Source: Neorhizobium galegae (GTDB lineage: Bacteria > Pseudomonadota > Alphaproteobacteria > Rhizobiales > Rhizobiaceae). From it: a DNA stretch of 64,000 nucleotides. The translations under genes were made by a program, and so were the position numbers. Positions 18,304 through 26,371 of this stretch are shown here, one piece after another. The stretch lies in contig NZ_JAGIPG010000001.1 in assembly GCF_017877055.1 (NCBI RefSeq), positions 930,001-994,000 of the forward strand. The letters are read 5' to 3'. The notes beneath the pieces were generated by a model, which ran no database searches, was not told the DNA's origin, and was given only the letters and a program-made list of their open reading frames with translations. Numbering within the stretch: position 1 is the stretch's first letter; every line of letters begins with the position of its first letter.

Positions 18304-18822
18304 TTATGCCGCGTCGCGCGTTGTCTCGAACAGGAACCATGCGCGGCGCTCGGCTTCATCGATCCAGACTTCCAGCAGGCTGGTCGTGGCGACATCGTTG
18401 TACTCGGCGCAGAGCTCGTGGGTCTGCCGCATGAAGGATACGAAGCGCTGGTTGTCGTCCTTCAGCTCGGCGAGCATGTCGCGGGGGGTTACGAAGTCTG
18501 CGTCGTTGTCGAGAATGCGCTGTAGCTTGCCGATATGCCAGATCGAGCGGAGCGTGGTGCCACCAATCTTCCGGGCGCGTTCGGCTATCGCGTCGGTCAT
18601 TGCGAAGATCTGGTCGCCCTGGTCGTCAAGCATGAGGTGGTAGTCACGGAAGTGTGGGCCGCTCATGTGCCAGTGAAAGTTCTTGGTCTTCAGGTAGAGC
18701 GCGAACGCGTCGGCCAGCAGCGTCGTCAAGGCACCCGATATTTCGGTGACTGCGTTGGGCTCGAAGTCCGAGGGAGTTGTCAGGGGTGCCTTGCGGCGTG
18801 TTTCGACGGCGATGCGGTCCAT
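18304..18822 (-). CDS. dps: Dps-family ferritin-like DNA-binding protein
   Basis: 172 aa. The ferroxidase segment is KTKNFHWHMSGPHFRDYHLMLDDQGDQI (residues about 45-72), containing the family's WH and HxxxxDxxxE-type ligands, and the C-terminal helix ends AERRAWFLFETTRDA. The N-terminal tail DRIAVETRRKAP is basic, as in Dps proteins that bind DNA. It stores iron and protects DNA from peroxide. A CTCAGGAGATAG ribosome site precedes the ATG. The candidate regulatory motif at 18960-18975 lies 138 bp upstream. Confidence 0.9.
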   Translation of the reverse strand: MDRIAVETRRKAPLTTPSDFEPNAVTEISGALTTLLADAFALYLKTKNFHWHMSGPHFRDYHLMLDDQGDQIFAMTDAIAERARKIGGTTLRSIWHIGKLQRILDNDADFVTPRDMLAELKDDNQRFVSFMRQTHELCAEYNDVATTSLLEVWIDEAERRAWFLFETTRDAA

Positions 18823-18959
18823 GGTCTATCTCCTGAGCTAGAACGTTGACTTTCAGCCGCGGATCCTCGCGGACGACCCGGTCAGGGATCTCTCTTGCGG
18901 CTGACGAAAGCTAGAACAGCCCGGAAGCGCATGACATCCAATGCTGGTCTAAGGGGTCC

Positions 18960-18975
18960 TATACTTAGGGCTAGG
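18960..18975 (+). promoter_or_regulatory. Motif copy 1: TATACTTAGGGCTAGG
   Basis: It matches the consensus TATACNWWGGNYYRGG found at four intergenic places in 18.9-30.2 kb. It is preceded by CC, giving the partial palindrome CCTA-TACT-TAGG. It lies between dps and the kinase. Best guess: a binding site for the FixJ/NarL-type regulator encoded at 20897. Confidence 0.45.
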
Positions 18976-19227
18976 GGGCCGACATCTCGCCGCCGGCACA
19001 GCCCGATCGGTACGTTCGTATAGCTCGGGAACGGCGATCACCGCGTAGCCTCAACAAGTCTCTCGGAAATGATTTCCGCACGGAGGCAGGCAGCATCGAT
19101 AATGCCGTCTATGGAGACCGGCGCCTCAACCCCGTGTGCCGAAGTCCCGTGGCATGCCGCGGCTCCGTATCCGTGGTCACGTGGGCTTCAGAGCAATATC
19201 GGCCGTTGCTGCTACGGCTGCCTGAGG

Positions 19228-19243
19228 CCCAGACCATTGTATA
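19228..19243 (-). promoter_or_regulatory. Motif copy 2: TATACAATGGTCTGGG (minus strand)
   Basis: On the minus strand this reads CCTATACAATGGTCTGGG, matching the other copies at the invariant TATAC and GG positions. It ends 74 bp upstream of the kinase start and could serve autoregulation of the two-component system. Confidence 0.4.
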
Positions 19244-19317
19244 GGTCCTTCGACCCTTTCGATGGACTATTCTCAATCCGCTGGCAAAATGCGTTCGGAC
19301 AAAACGCAGGGGAACCG

Positions 19318-20904
19318 ATGAGAATCAATCACTTGACCATACCCGGGGCGGTTCCGGCCACGCCAAGCCACCATTTCGCTGCTCGCTTTGCCGCGTTCAT
19401 CCTTGCGGTGACGGTCTTCTACGTCGACACGTTCACATCGATCGAAAGCGCCATCGCCGTTCTGTACGTGATTGTGCTGCTCCTTGCGGCGGAGTCCCTA
19501 AGTCGAAAGGGTATCTGGATAGTGTCCTTTGTGTGCGGCTCGCTCGCCATAGTCTCCTATTTCGGCACGCACAGCTTCAGCCCCGATTTTCCCTCATTAC
19601 TGCGCCTAGCGGTGTCGCTTGCCGCGCTCCTGATTACCTGCTCCCTGATCCTTCGCAACGACCGGTCGCGAAGCGATCTGATCGCTTCCCATGCCGCCCT
19701 GAAGGACAGCGAGCGCCGCTACCGCTCGATCTTCGAGCAGAGCCGCGTGGCACTCTGGGAACGGGACTACTCGCAAGTGAGATCTTTCCTGATGGGGCTG
19801 AAAGCGACAGGCGTAGTCGATCTTCGGGAGTACGCGGCGGCCAGACCCGAGATCATATCCCACTGTGTTGCACTTATCCGGACGGTTGCCGCGAATGCTG
19901 CAGCCCGGGACCTGCTGGGGACGATCGGAGAGATAGCTCCCGACGGTTCGATGCGGAGGTATCTGGCGCCGAACGACGTGACATTCCTCGAGCTGATGGT
20001 CGCGATCTTCAACGAGGAGAATTCGTTCGAAGGGAAGGGCAACCTGATGGCAGCGGATGGCCAGACGAAACTGGTGCTCATGAGCATGACCCTGCCTGAC
20101 GATTCGTCCAAGTTTGATCGCATCATCGTTGGCATGGTCGACATCACTGAAGGGGAGATGACGCAGAAGGCGCTGCTCGAAGCTCAGGCCGAACTCACGC
20201 GCGCGTCCCGTGCCGCTACTGTCGGCGCGCTGTCGGCGTCGCTTGCGCACGAACTCAACCAGCCGCTGGGCGCCCTCGTCGTGAACGCACAGACCATGCT
20301 GCGGTGGATGGATCGCGACCCACCCGATCTTGCCGCGATCCGAAGGTCCGCCGAGCGAATGATCCGCGACAGCAAGAGGGCGAGTGAAATCATTCGAAAT
20401 ACCCGTTCGCTGCTTTCCCATGAGGTCCAGGTTCCTGAACGGGTCGGACTTCCTGAGCTGATCGCCGAGACGCGGGCGCTGATGGATCACGATCTTGGCA
20501 GGGAGGACGTGACCGTTGACGTCACTTACGGACCCGGGGCAAGAACGGTGGCCGCTGTCCGGATCGAGCTGCAGCAGGTCCTGATCAACCTGATCTCGAA
20601 CGCGATCCAGGTCATGGCAGAGAAGGATGTCCCGAGGCGGAGGATCGTCATCGAAACGGAGCGCCGGGATGACAGGTCGACGGTGATATCGGTGCGGGAT
20701 TTCGGGCCTGGAATAAGCGAGGAGGCGATGGCCCGTCTGTTCGAGCCGTTCTTCACGACCAAGGCTACCGGGATGGGGATGGGGCTCTCGATCTGCAAGA
20801 GCATGATGGAAGCGCGCGGAGGTGACCTGTCGGCGCGCAACCATACCGACGGCGGCGCAGTCTTTGAAATCACAATACCGATGAGCGAGAACGCCGATGA
20901 CTGA
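19318..20904 (+). CDS. Membrane-anchored sensor histidine kinase (FixL/NtrB-like transmitter)
   Basis: 528 aa. The N-terminus has about four hydrophobic helices (residues 25-110), then a PAS-like region without a heme motif. HisKA follows with the phospho-acceptor His311 in ASLAHELNQPLGALV, an N box (LINLISNAIQVM), a G1 box (VRDFGPGISEEAM), F box (LFEPFFTTK) and a G2 box (GMGMGLSICKSMMEARGG). The HELNQPL form is typical of kinases that pair with FixJ-family regulators, and such a regulator starts 8 bases before the kinase stop. Start at 19318 chosen for the CAGGGGAACCG ribosome site. Signal unknown. Confidence 0.88.
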   Translation: MRINHLTIPGAVPATPSHHFAARFAAFILAVTVFYVDTFTSIESAIAVLYVIVLLLAAESLSRKGIWIVSFVCGSLAIVSYFGTHSFSPDFPSLLRLAVSLAALLITCSLILRNDRSRSDLIASHAALKDSERRYRSIFEQSRVALWERDYSQVRSFLMGLKATGVVDLREYAAARPEIISHCVALIRTVAANAAARDLLGTIGEIAPDGSMRRYLAPNDVTFLELMVAIFNEENSFEGKGNLMAADGQTKLVLMSMTLPDDSSKFDRIIVGMVDITEGEMTQKALLEAQAELTRASRAATVGALSASLAHELNQPLGALVVNAQTMLRWMDRDPPDLAAIRRSAERMIRDSKRASEIIRNTRSLLSHEVQVPERVGLPELIAETRALMDHDLGREDVTVDVTYGPGARTVAAVRIELQQVLINLISNAIQVMAEKDVPRRRIVIETERRDDRSTVISVRDFGPGISEEAMARLFEPFFTTKATGMGMGLSICKSMMEARGGDLSARNHTDGGAVFEITIPMSENADD

Positions 20905-21562
20905 GACGAATAGCAGGAATAAAATGAAACAGATTCCAGCAGGGCCAGTCGTCCACATCCTCGACGACGACGAATCCATGCGTGAGGCACTGACGGACCT
21001 GCTTCAGTCGATGCAGATTTCGAGCCGGGCGTTTGCGACAACGCAGGCTTTCCTGGAATCATACCGCCGCGACCAACCCGGCTGTATCCTACTCGACGTA
21101 CGCCTGCCCGGTGTGAGCGGTCTGGATTTCCAGGGTCACCTTGAGCGCCTGGGGAACCATATGCCTATCATCTTCATGACCGGATTTGGCGATATTCCGA
21201 TGTCGGTGCGCGCCATGAAGGCGGGGGCGGTGGATTTCCTGACCAAGCCCTTCCGCGATCAGGATATCCTTGATGCTGTGACGGTCGCCCTCGACAAGGA
21301 CGCACAGCGTCGCCGCGAGAGTGCGGCGTCCGACGCAGTCGCCGCGCTTGCAGCCACGCTTACGCCGAGGGAGCGAGAGGTCATGGCCGCAGTTGTCCAA
21401 GGCCTGATGAACAAGCAGATCGCGTTCAACCTTGGCATCAGCGAGATCACCGTCAAACTTCACCGGGGCAACGTCATGCGCAAAATGGACGCGCGTTCGG
21501 TAGCGGATCTAGTGCGCAAGACCGAGCTGCTGGACGAAGCGGGGATCGTACCTACACCATAG
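20897..21562 (+). CDS. Two-component response regulator, FixJ/NarL family (REC-LuxR HTH)
   Basis: 221 aa. The receiver domain has the acidic triad DDD (23-25), phospho-acceptor Asp67 in CILLDVRLPG, and a Lys in DFLTKPFRD. The LuxR-type DNA-binding domain is LTPREREVMAAVVQGLMNKQIAFNLGISEITVKLHRGNVMRKM. It overlaps the kinase gene by 8 bases, so the two form a cognate pair. Its likely targets are the four TATACNWWGGNYYRGG sites nearby (inference). A later start (MKQIPAG, 20924) is possible. Confidence 0.9.
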   Translation: MTETNSRNKMKQIPAGPVVHILDDDESMREALTDLLQSMQISSRAFATTQAFLESYRRDQPGCILLDVRLPGVSGLDFQGHLERLGNHMPIIFMTGFGDIPMSVRAMKAGAVDFLTKPFRDQDILDAVTVALDKDAQRRRESAASDAVAALAATLTPREREVMAAVVQGLMNKQIAFNLGISEITVKLHRGNVMRKMDARSVADLVRKTELLDEAGIVPTP

Positions 21563-21630
21563 TCTGGTATCGAGGTCGGACCGACGAGCGCATAAGAAGA
21601 ACTACAAAATAAACAGATTAGGCCGTTCCA

Positions 21631-22002
21631 GTGTCTTTTGTCCCCACCATCGCAATCGTCGACGATGACCAAGCCATGCGCGAGGCGCTGGACGACATGG
21701 TCAAGTCATGCGGTTACGAGAGCCGCTTGTTCTCCTCTGCCGAAGAATTCCTGTCCCTGGAGCAACGCGACTCAATCGTTTGCATGCTTCTGGACGTGAA
21801 GATGCCCGGTCTGTCCGGGCTGGAACTCCAAGCCTTGCTTAACACGGAGCCACCGAAGCCGCCCATCATCTTCATGACCTCCTATCACGACGAGCGGACC
21901 CGCTCCGCCGCGATGGAGGGAGGAGCATTGGCGTTTCTCGGCAAGCCCGTCGAATTCGACTGCCTTATTGCCGCTCTCGAGAAGGCGCTAGGCAAGGGTT
22001 GA
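21631..22002 (+). CDS. Single-domain response regulator (FixJ-type receiver, no output domain)
   Basis: 123 aa from a GTG start. The receiver has DDD (11-13), Asp55 in CMLLDVKMPGLSGLEL and a Lys in AFLGKPVEFD. No DNA-binding domain follows. It resembles the receiver half of the upstream regulator and may be a phosphate sink or competitor for the same kinase. 68 bp separate it from the regulator gene. Confidence 0.87.
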   Translation: MSFVPTIAIVDDDQAMREALDDMVKSCGYESRLFSSAEEFLSLEQRDSIVCMLLDVKMPGLSGLELQALLNTEPPKPPIIFMTSYHDERTRSAAMEGGALAFLGKPVEFDCLIAALEKALGKG

Positions 22003-22064
22003 GAACTACTTCCCGTCGAAAACGGAAAGTCGATCCAAGATACTTTTGATGATGGAGAACGAGC

Positions 22065-22367
22065 ATGAGCGATTGCAGCCACGGAGCCACAATCCGGTCA
22101 GTCACTCCCAGGACGATCGGTTGCGAGGAATGTCTGGAAGAGGGCCAGGCGTGGTTCCATCTGCGGATCTGCCGTGAATGCGGCCATGTCGGCTGCTGCG
22201 ATCAATCGATCGGCAAACACGCGACGGCGCATTTCCACCAGACCGGGCATCCCATCATCGAAGGCTACGATCCTCCGGAAGGATGGGGGTGGTGCTACGT
22301 AGACGAGGTTTTCGTCGAATTACCGGATCAGACGCCGCAGCGCGGCCCCATCCCGCGCTACTATTGA
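22065..22367 (+). CDS. UBP-type zinc-finger protein
   Basis: 100 aa. The Cys/His pattern CEECLEEGQAWFHLRICRECGHVGCCDQS, followed by GKHATAHFHQTGHPII, is the ZnF-UBP (BUZ) domain that in eukaryotes binds the ubiquitin C-terminus. Bacteria use it in short stand-alone proteins of unknown role. It is followed after 14 bp by a thioredoxin-reductase-like flavoprotein. That pairing suggests a common function in thiol or redox signalling (inference). Confidence 0.88.
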   Translation: MSDCSHGATIRSVTPRTIGCEECLEEGQAWFHLRICRECGHVGCCDQSIGKHATAHFHQTGHPIIEGYDPPEGWGWCYVDEVFVELPDQTPQRGPIPRYY

Positions 22368-22381
22368 AGATTGGAAAAACG

Positions 22382-24091
22382 ATGGGCACCGCTGGCTCGC
22401 GTGACTACCAGATGTTCCCGGCCCTCGATCCGCACCAGATGGCGGCCGCGAGGCGTTTCGCTGATGGAGCCTCGCGCCACTTCGAACCGGGGGAGACCAT
22501 CTTCGATATCGGCGAAAAGCACACTCCCGCATGGCTGGTGCTTGACGGATCGATCGACGTGTTCCGCCATGACGGCCTGACGGGCGAGGTCCCGGTGACG
22601 GCCCACACTATCGGGCAGTTCTCAGGGGAAGTCAGCCAGCTTTCCGGCCGCCCGTCGCTTGCGGGCGGGCGGGCCGGAACGAACGGGTGCATGGCCGTCT
22701 CATTCGATGCCCCCCATCTCAGAGCTCTGATCATCGGTTCGGCGGATATCGGCGAGATCGTGATGCGCGCCTTCATCCTTCGCCGTGTCGCACTGATCGA
22801 CGAGGGCGGCGCTGGTTCGGTGCTGATCGGGAGACCGGGCAGCCCGAACCTAGTCCGGCTTCAAGGTTTCCTGGCGCGAAGCGGATATCCGTATGTCGTC
22901 CTTGACGCCACTGCCGATGGCGAGGGCCGTGAGCTGATCGATCGCCTGGGAATCCTGTCCGACGAGCTACCCCTGATGGTGTGCCCCGGCGGAACCGTGT
23001 TGAAGGATCCGACCGACAGCGAGGCCGCCGTCTGCCTGGGGGTCACGCCTGATCTCGTGCCCGGTACGATCTATGACGTGGCAATCGTCGGCGCAGGTCC
23101 CGCAGGTCTCGCCACCGCCGTCTATGCCGCCTCCGAGGGGCTGAGGGTCCTGACGATCGACGAGCGGTCCGCTGGCGGCCAGGCTGGAGCGTCGGCCCGG
23201 ATCGAAAACTACCTGGGCTTTCCGGCCGGAATATCGGGGCAGGCCCTTGCAGGGCGCGCTTTCAATCAGGCGTTGAAATTCGGGGCGGAAATCGCTTTCC
23301 CGATCCAGGTGCTCGATCTCTCCTGCGCTCCACAGTCAGGACAAGGGAACGCGATCCTGAAGCTCAGGCTGGATGGAGAACGAAGCGTTGAGGCACGCAC
23401 AGTGGTGATCGCATCCGGCGCGCGATATCGCCGCCCGCCCATCGCGAATATCTCCATCTTCGAAGGTGCCGGCGTCTCCTATTGGGCCTCCCCGATCGAA
23501 GCGAAGCTCTGCGAGGGCGAAGAGGTCGTCCTTGTCGGAGGTGGGAATTCGGCCGGGCAGGCGATCGTCTTCCTCGCTCCAAGGGTCCGGCAGCTCCATG
23601 TCGTCGTCCGCAGGGCACTCGGGGAAACGATGTCGAGCTATCTGATCGAGCGTATCGCCGCACTTCCCAACGTCGAGATCCACGTCGACAGCGAGATCGT
23701 CGAGTTGGAAGGCGACCGCGCAACCGGTCTTACCGGGGCCGTCGTGCGCAGTCGCTCATCCGGAAACGAGCGTCGGTTTGCAGTCCGACATCTTTTCTTG
23801 TTCATCGGTGCGGATCCGAACACGGCATGGATTCGTTCCCAGGTGGACGTCGACGACAAGGGATTCGTACTGACGGGCGAGCCCGTTCCGGGAGGCCGCT
23901 CGGTGCTGCCGCTCGAGACCAACATCCCCAACGTGTTCGCGTCGGCGACGCAAGGTCGGGATCGACCAAGCGTGTGGCTGCCGCGGTCGGCGAAGGCGCG
24001 GCTGTCGTGTCTCAGATCCACGAATGTCTCCGACGGTCGACTGGCAATTAGAAGACAGCAGGCTGCCTCTGTCTTTCGAGGTGTGTTCTAG
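22382..24091 (+). CDS. CNB-domain thioredoxin-reductase-like flavoprotein, frameshifted at the C-terminus
   Basis: 569 aa as read. Residues about 15-130 resemble a cyclic-nucleotide-binding domain (GETIFDIGEKHTPAWLVLDG), about 145-215 a thioredoxin/glutaredoxin-like segment, and 230 onward a TrxR-like FAD/NADPH module (VAIVGAGPAGLATAVYAA; VVLVGGGNSAGQAIVFLA). The redox CxxC of true thioredoxin reductase is absent: SYWASPIEAKLCEG stands in its place. At 23939-23943 the frame breaks. The expected end (VGDARSGSTKRVAAAVGEG, then VVSQIHECL) is read in the next frame and stops at 24051, so one base appears to be missing. A functional CDS would span 22382-24051. It could be a real mutation or a sequencing error. 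Confidence 0.82.
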   Translation: MGTAGSRDYQMFPALDPHQMAAARRFADGASRHFEPGETIFDIGEKHTPAWLVLDGSIDVFRHDGLTGEVPVTAHTIGQFSGEVSQLSGRPSLAGGRAGTNGCMAVSFDAPHLRALIIGSADIGEIVMRAFILRRVALIDEGGAGSVLIGRPGSPNLVRLQGFLARSGYPYVVLDATADGEGRELIDRLGILSDELPLMVCPGGTVLKDPTDSEAAVCLGVTPDLVPGTIYDVAIVGAGPAGLATAVYAASEGLRVLTIDERSAGGQAGASARIENYLGFPAGISGQALAGRAFNQALKFGAEIAFPIQVLDLSCAPQSGQGNAILKLRLDGERSVEARTVVIASGARYRRPPIANISIFEGAGVSYWASPIEAKLCEGEEVVLVGGGNSAGQAIVFLAPRVRQLHVVVRRALGETMSSYLIERIAALPNVEIHVDSEIVELEGDRATGLTGAVVRSRSSGNERRFAVRHLFLFIGADPNTAWIRSQVDVDDKGFVLTGEPVPGGRSVLPLETNIPNVFASATQGRDRPSVWLPRSAKARLSCLRSTNVSDGRLAIRRQQAASVFRGVF

Positions 24092-24221
24092 CGCACCTGC
24101 AAGCAGCCGCGCCGATCTGATGATGCCATACTCCCTCTCGTCCGCGTTGTCGGGAGGGCAGGAAGGCCGTAATCAACAGGACCCTTCAGGACGGCTCTTC
24201 GCCACGGGCGCGATGAGGCGT

Positions 24222-24423
24222 TCAAGGCGCAGTGTTCTGGTCCAGCAGTATGCTCCATCCGCGTTGATCGTGGTGACGCCGCTTGGCGGCGAAGAAGTCG
24301 ATGAAGGCTCTGACCCTTGGAGGAATGCTGACGGTTGGGAAGGTAGACCACGTAGATCTCGCCGATCCTCTGCGATGGGCGTGTGACGTAGCCGTCCCGT
24401 GATGCCGTCGACCGAACGGTCAT
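24222..24423 (-). pseudogene. Decayed LysR-type regulator C-terminus
   Basis: On the minus strand, one frame reads RIGEIYVVYLPNRQHSSK. After a +1 shift near 24290 the next frame reads VRAFIDFFAAKRRHHDQ and runs to a stop at 24222-24224. Together they match the end of LysR effector domains (a V/A-Y-P-R-H...-VRAFIDFL pattern). No HTH part or plausible full gene is present upstream, so only the last 50-60 codons survive, with a frameshift. The parent regulator may once have governed the neighbouring Mo-enzyme operon. Confidence 0.6.
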
Positions 24424-24438
24424 ATACCAAGGTCTAGG
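24423..24438 (+). promoter_or_regulatory. Motif copy 3: TATACCAAGGTCTAGG
   Basis: It matches TATACNWWGGNYYRGG and lies 176 bp upstream of the cytochrome/Mo-enzyme operon, at the 5' edge of the LysR remnant. It is followed by an imperfect dyad GGTCT-AGGA-AGACC (24431-24444). Confidence 0.4.
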
Positions 24439-24614
24439 AAGACCAAACTCATAGTCGGATTCCGGACGGATCCTGGTCGGCTAAAAATCGGCAATCGATT
24501 TCTAGCTGAGGAATGAATGCGTCTGAAACGCTCCTGATCACGGCCGCCGATAGATGTTTCGCGGGATCTGACAAGGGATGTCGCCGGCATTCGCAAACAG
24601 AGGGACTTTCACGA

Positions 24615-25901
24615 ATGGGCGCAACTAATCGGAAACTGCTGGCAGGCGCCACCCTTTTCGGTCTCGCGACGGTCGTTGGCCTCGGAATTGCTGGGTGGAT
24701 CGTCTATGAGCCGGAAATTCCAAGGATCAAGCCGCCGGATCGCGCCTCGCTCTCGCCTGCACTGATCCGGAGAGGCGAGCAGTTGGCCGCCGTCGGGGAC
24801 TGCATCGTCTGTCACACCGCGGACAATGGGCCTGCGCTTGCGGGTTCGAGAGCCCTGGCCACGCCATTCGGAACCCTCTATTCCAACAATATCACCCCGG
24901 ACCCCGACAGCGGGATTGGCAATTGGTCGGCAGATGCTTTCAGAAGAGCGATGAAGCAGGGTGTCGCTCGCGACGGGAGCCATCTCTATCCGGCGCTTCC
25001 GTACGAACACTTTTCGCGCGTCACCGACGATGATCTCGATGCCGTCTACGCATTCCTGATGAGCCGGGACCCTGTGAAGAAGACTGCCCCGCCGAACGAG
25101 CTCATGCCGGGACTAGGCTTTCGACCGCTGCTTGCAGGATGGAAACTACTCTTCTTGCGAACCGCCGCGACGGCTTCCAATCCATCCGAGAGTCCGGAAT
25201 GGAACCGGGGCAGATACCTCGTCGACGGGTTGGCCCATTGCGGCGGCTGCCATGCGCCGCGAAACATCCTTGGCGGCGAGGAATGGGGCAAGCACTTCGC
25301 TGGAGGCGTGGCCGAAGGGTGGAACGCGCCTCCTTTGGACGCAAGCAATGTTTCGTCCGAGCGGTGGAACACCGAAACGCTCTACGAATATCTGAAGACG
25401 GGCACAGCACGCGGGCACAGCTCGGCAGCAGGCCCCATGGGGCCGGTTACGGAAGGTCTTTCCAGACTGAACGATGACGACGTCCGTTCGATCGCTACCT
25501 ACATCGATTCCACTATGCATGCCGGCACCGTAACTCGTCCCGCCGGCCGGCGGGTCGCTGGCGACGCCGTTCAGTCACATCCCGCAACCTCCACCTTGTT
25601 CGAAGGCGCATGCGGTGGCTGTCACGAGCCAGCCGCACCTATGGCATCGAGAGGGCGGCCCCTGCTTTCGGATACCTCGGACGTGAACGCGCCGGACCCG
25701 CGGAACGCCATTCAGGCAGTGCTGCAGGGCATCAAGGATCCGACCAGCGACGCTCCATTCATGCCGCCCTTTACTGACAATCTCACCGACGAACAGGTCG
25801 CGGACCTCCTGGCCTACGCAAGGTCGCGGTTCACGTCCCAGTCGCCTTGGCCGCACCTTGCGAACACGGTTCGCGATATCCGGAAAGAGAACGCAAGATG
25901 A
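24615..25901 (+). CDS. Triheme cytochrome c subunit of a membrane dehydrogenase
   Basis: 428 aa. An N-terminal membrane anchor (LLAGATLFGLATVVGLGIAGWIVY) precedes three CxxCH heme sites: CIVCH (about residue 68), CGGCH (about 210) and CGGCH (about 335). The arrangement resembles the cytochrome subunits of alcohol/gluconate dehydrogenases and of nicotinate- or isoquinoline-type Mo hydroxylases, which pass electrons to the quinone pool. The start at 24615 gives a clean anchor; the gene overlaps the next by 4 bases (ATGA), so all three subunits are coupled. Confidence 0.88.
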   Translation: MGATNRKLLAGATLFGLATVVGLGIAGWIVYEPEIPRIKPPDRASLSPALIRRGEQLAAVGDCIVCHTADNGPALAGSRALATPFGTLYSNNITPDPDSGIGNWSADAFRRAMKQGVARDGSHLYPALPYEHFSRVTDDDLDAVYAFLMSRDPVKKTAPPNELMPGLGFRPLLAGWKLLFLRTAATASNPSESPEWNRGRYLVDGLAHCGGCHAPRNILGGEEWGKHFAGGVAEGWNAPPLDASNVSSERWNTETLYEYLKTGTARGHSSAAGPMGPVTEGLSRLNDDDVRSIATYIDSTMHAGTVTRPAGRRVAGDAVQSHPATSTLFEGACGGCHEPAAPMASRGRPLLSDTSDVNAPDPRNAIQAVLQGIKDPTSDAPFMPPFTDNLTDEQVADLLAYARSRFTSQSPWPHLANTVRDIRKENAR

Positions 25902-26371
25902 CCATATCCATCACAGTCAATGGCGCGAAGCACGAGATCGGAAGTGATCCTGATACGCCGCTGCTCTACGTGCTTCGGGATGACCTGGAACTGAACGGTG
26001 CAAAATTCGGATGCGGGCTCGGACAATGCGGTGCCTGCACGGTGCACATAGACGGGAAGGCGGTCTTTTCCTGTATCACCCCGGTCGGGGCTATCGGTGA
26101 CAGATCGATCAGGACCCTGGAAGGTCTCGGCTCGGTTGATGCGCCTGGAATTGTGCAGAAGGCCTTTCAGGATGAGCAGGCGGCACAGTGCGGATACTGC
26201 ATAGCCGGCATGATCATGCGCGCGCAGGCTCTCCTCGAAAAAATCCCGGATCCGACCGACGAACAGATCCGGGAGCACATGCAGCCCAATCTCTGCCGCT
26301 GCGGAACCCATGCGCGGATACTTCATGCGGTCCGGCGTGCCAGCGATGTAATGGCCGGAGTGATCAGATGA
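25898..26371 (+). CDS. (2Fe-2S)-binding subunit of a molybdenum hydroxylase, IorA-like
   Basis: 157 aa. The N-terminal plant-type ferredoxin cluster motif is CGLGQCGACTVHIDGKAVFSC, and the C-terminal [2Fe-2S]-helical domain contains CGYCIAGMIM and NLCRCGTHARIL. Both clusters are complete. No export signal is seen, so it is likely co-exported with the Tat-bearing large subunit. ATGA overlaps couple it to both neighbours. Family: isoquinoline 1-oxidoreductase alpha / nicotinate dehydrogenase small subunit. Confidence 0.92.
   Translation: MTISITVNGAKHEIGSDPDTPLLYVLRDDLELNGAKFGCGLGQCGACTVHIDGKAVFSCITPVGAIGDRSIRTLEGLGSVDAPGIVQKAFQDEQAAQCGYCIAGMIMRAQALLEKIPDPTDEQIREHMQPNLCRCGTHARILHAVRRASDVMAGVIR

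Larger units (their letters stand above)
18823..19317. other. Intergenic region between divergent dps and histidine kinase genes
   Basis: No convincing gene was seen in these 495 bp. The region contains two copies of a 16-bp motif, at 18960-18975 (plus orientation) and 19228-19243 (minus orientation), described separately. The first overlaps the inverted repeat CTAAG-N10-CTTAG at 18949-18968. An open frame from 19069 continues in frame into the kinase but lacks membrane or domain character before residue 84, so the kinase start is placed at 19318. Confidence 0.6.
24052..24614. other. Gap between flavoprotein and cytochrome operon
   Basis: These 563 bp hold the LysR remnant (24222-24423), motif copy 3 at 24423-24438 and the leader of the cytochrome operon. 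An open frame from 24513 joins the cytochrome gene but gives no signal peptide, so the start is placed at 24615. Nothing else was recognised. Confidence 0.6.
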
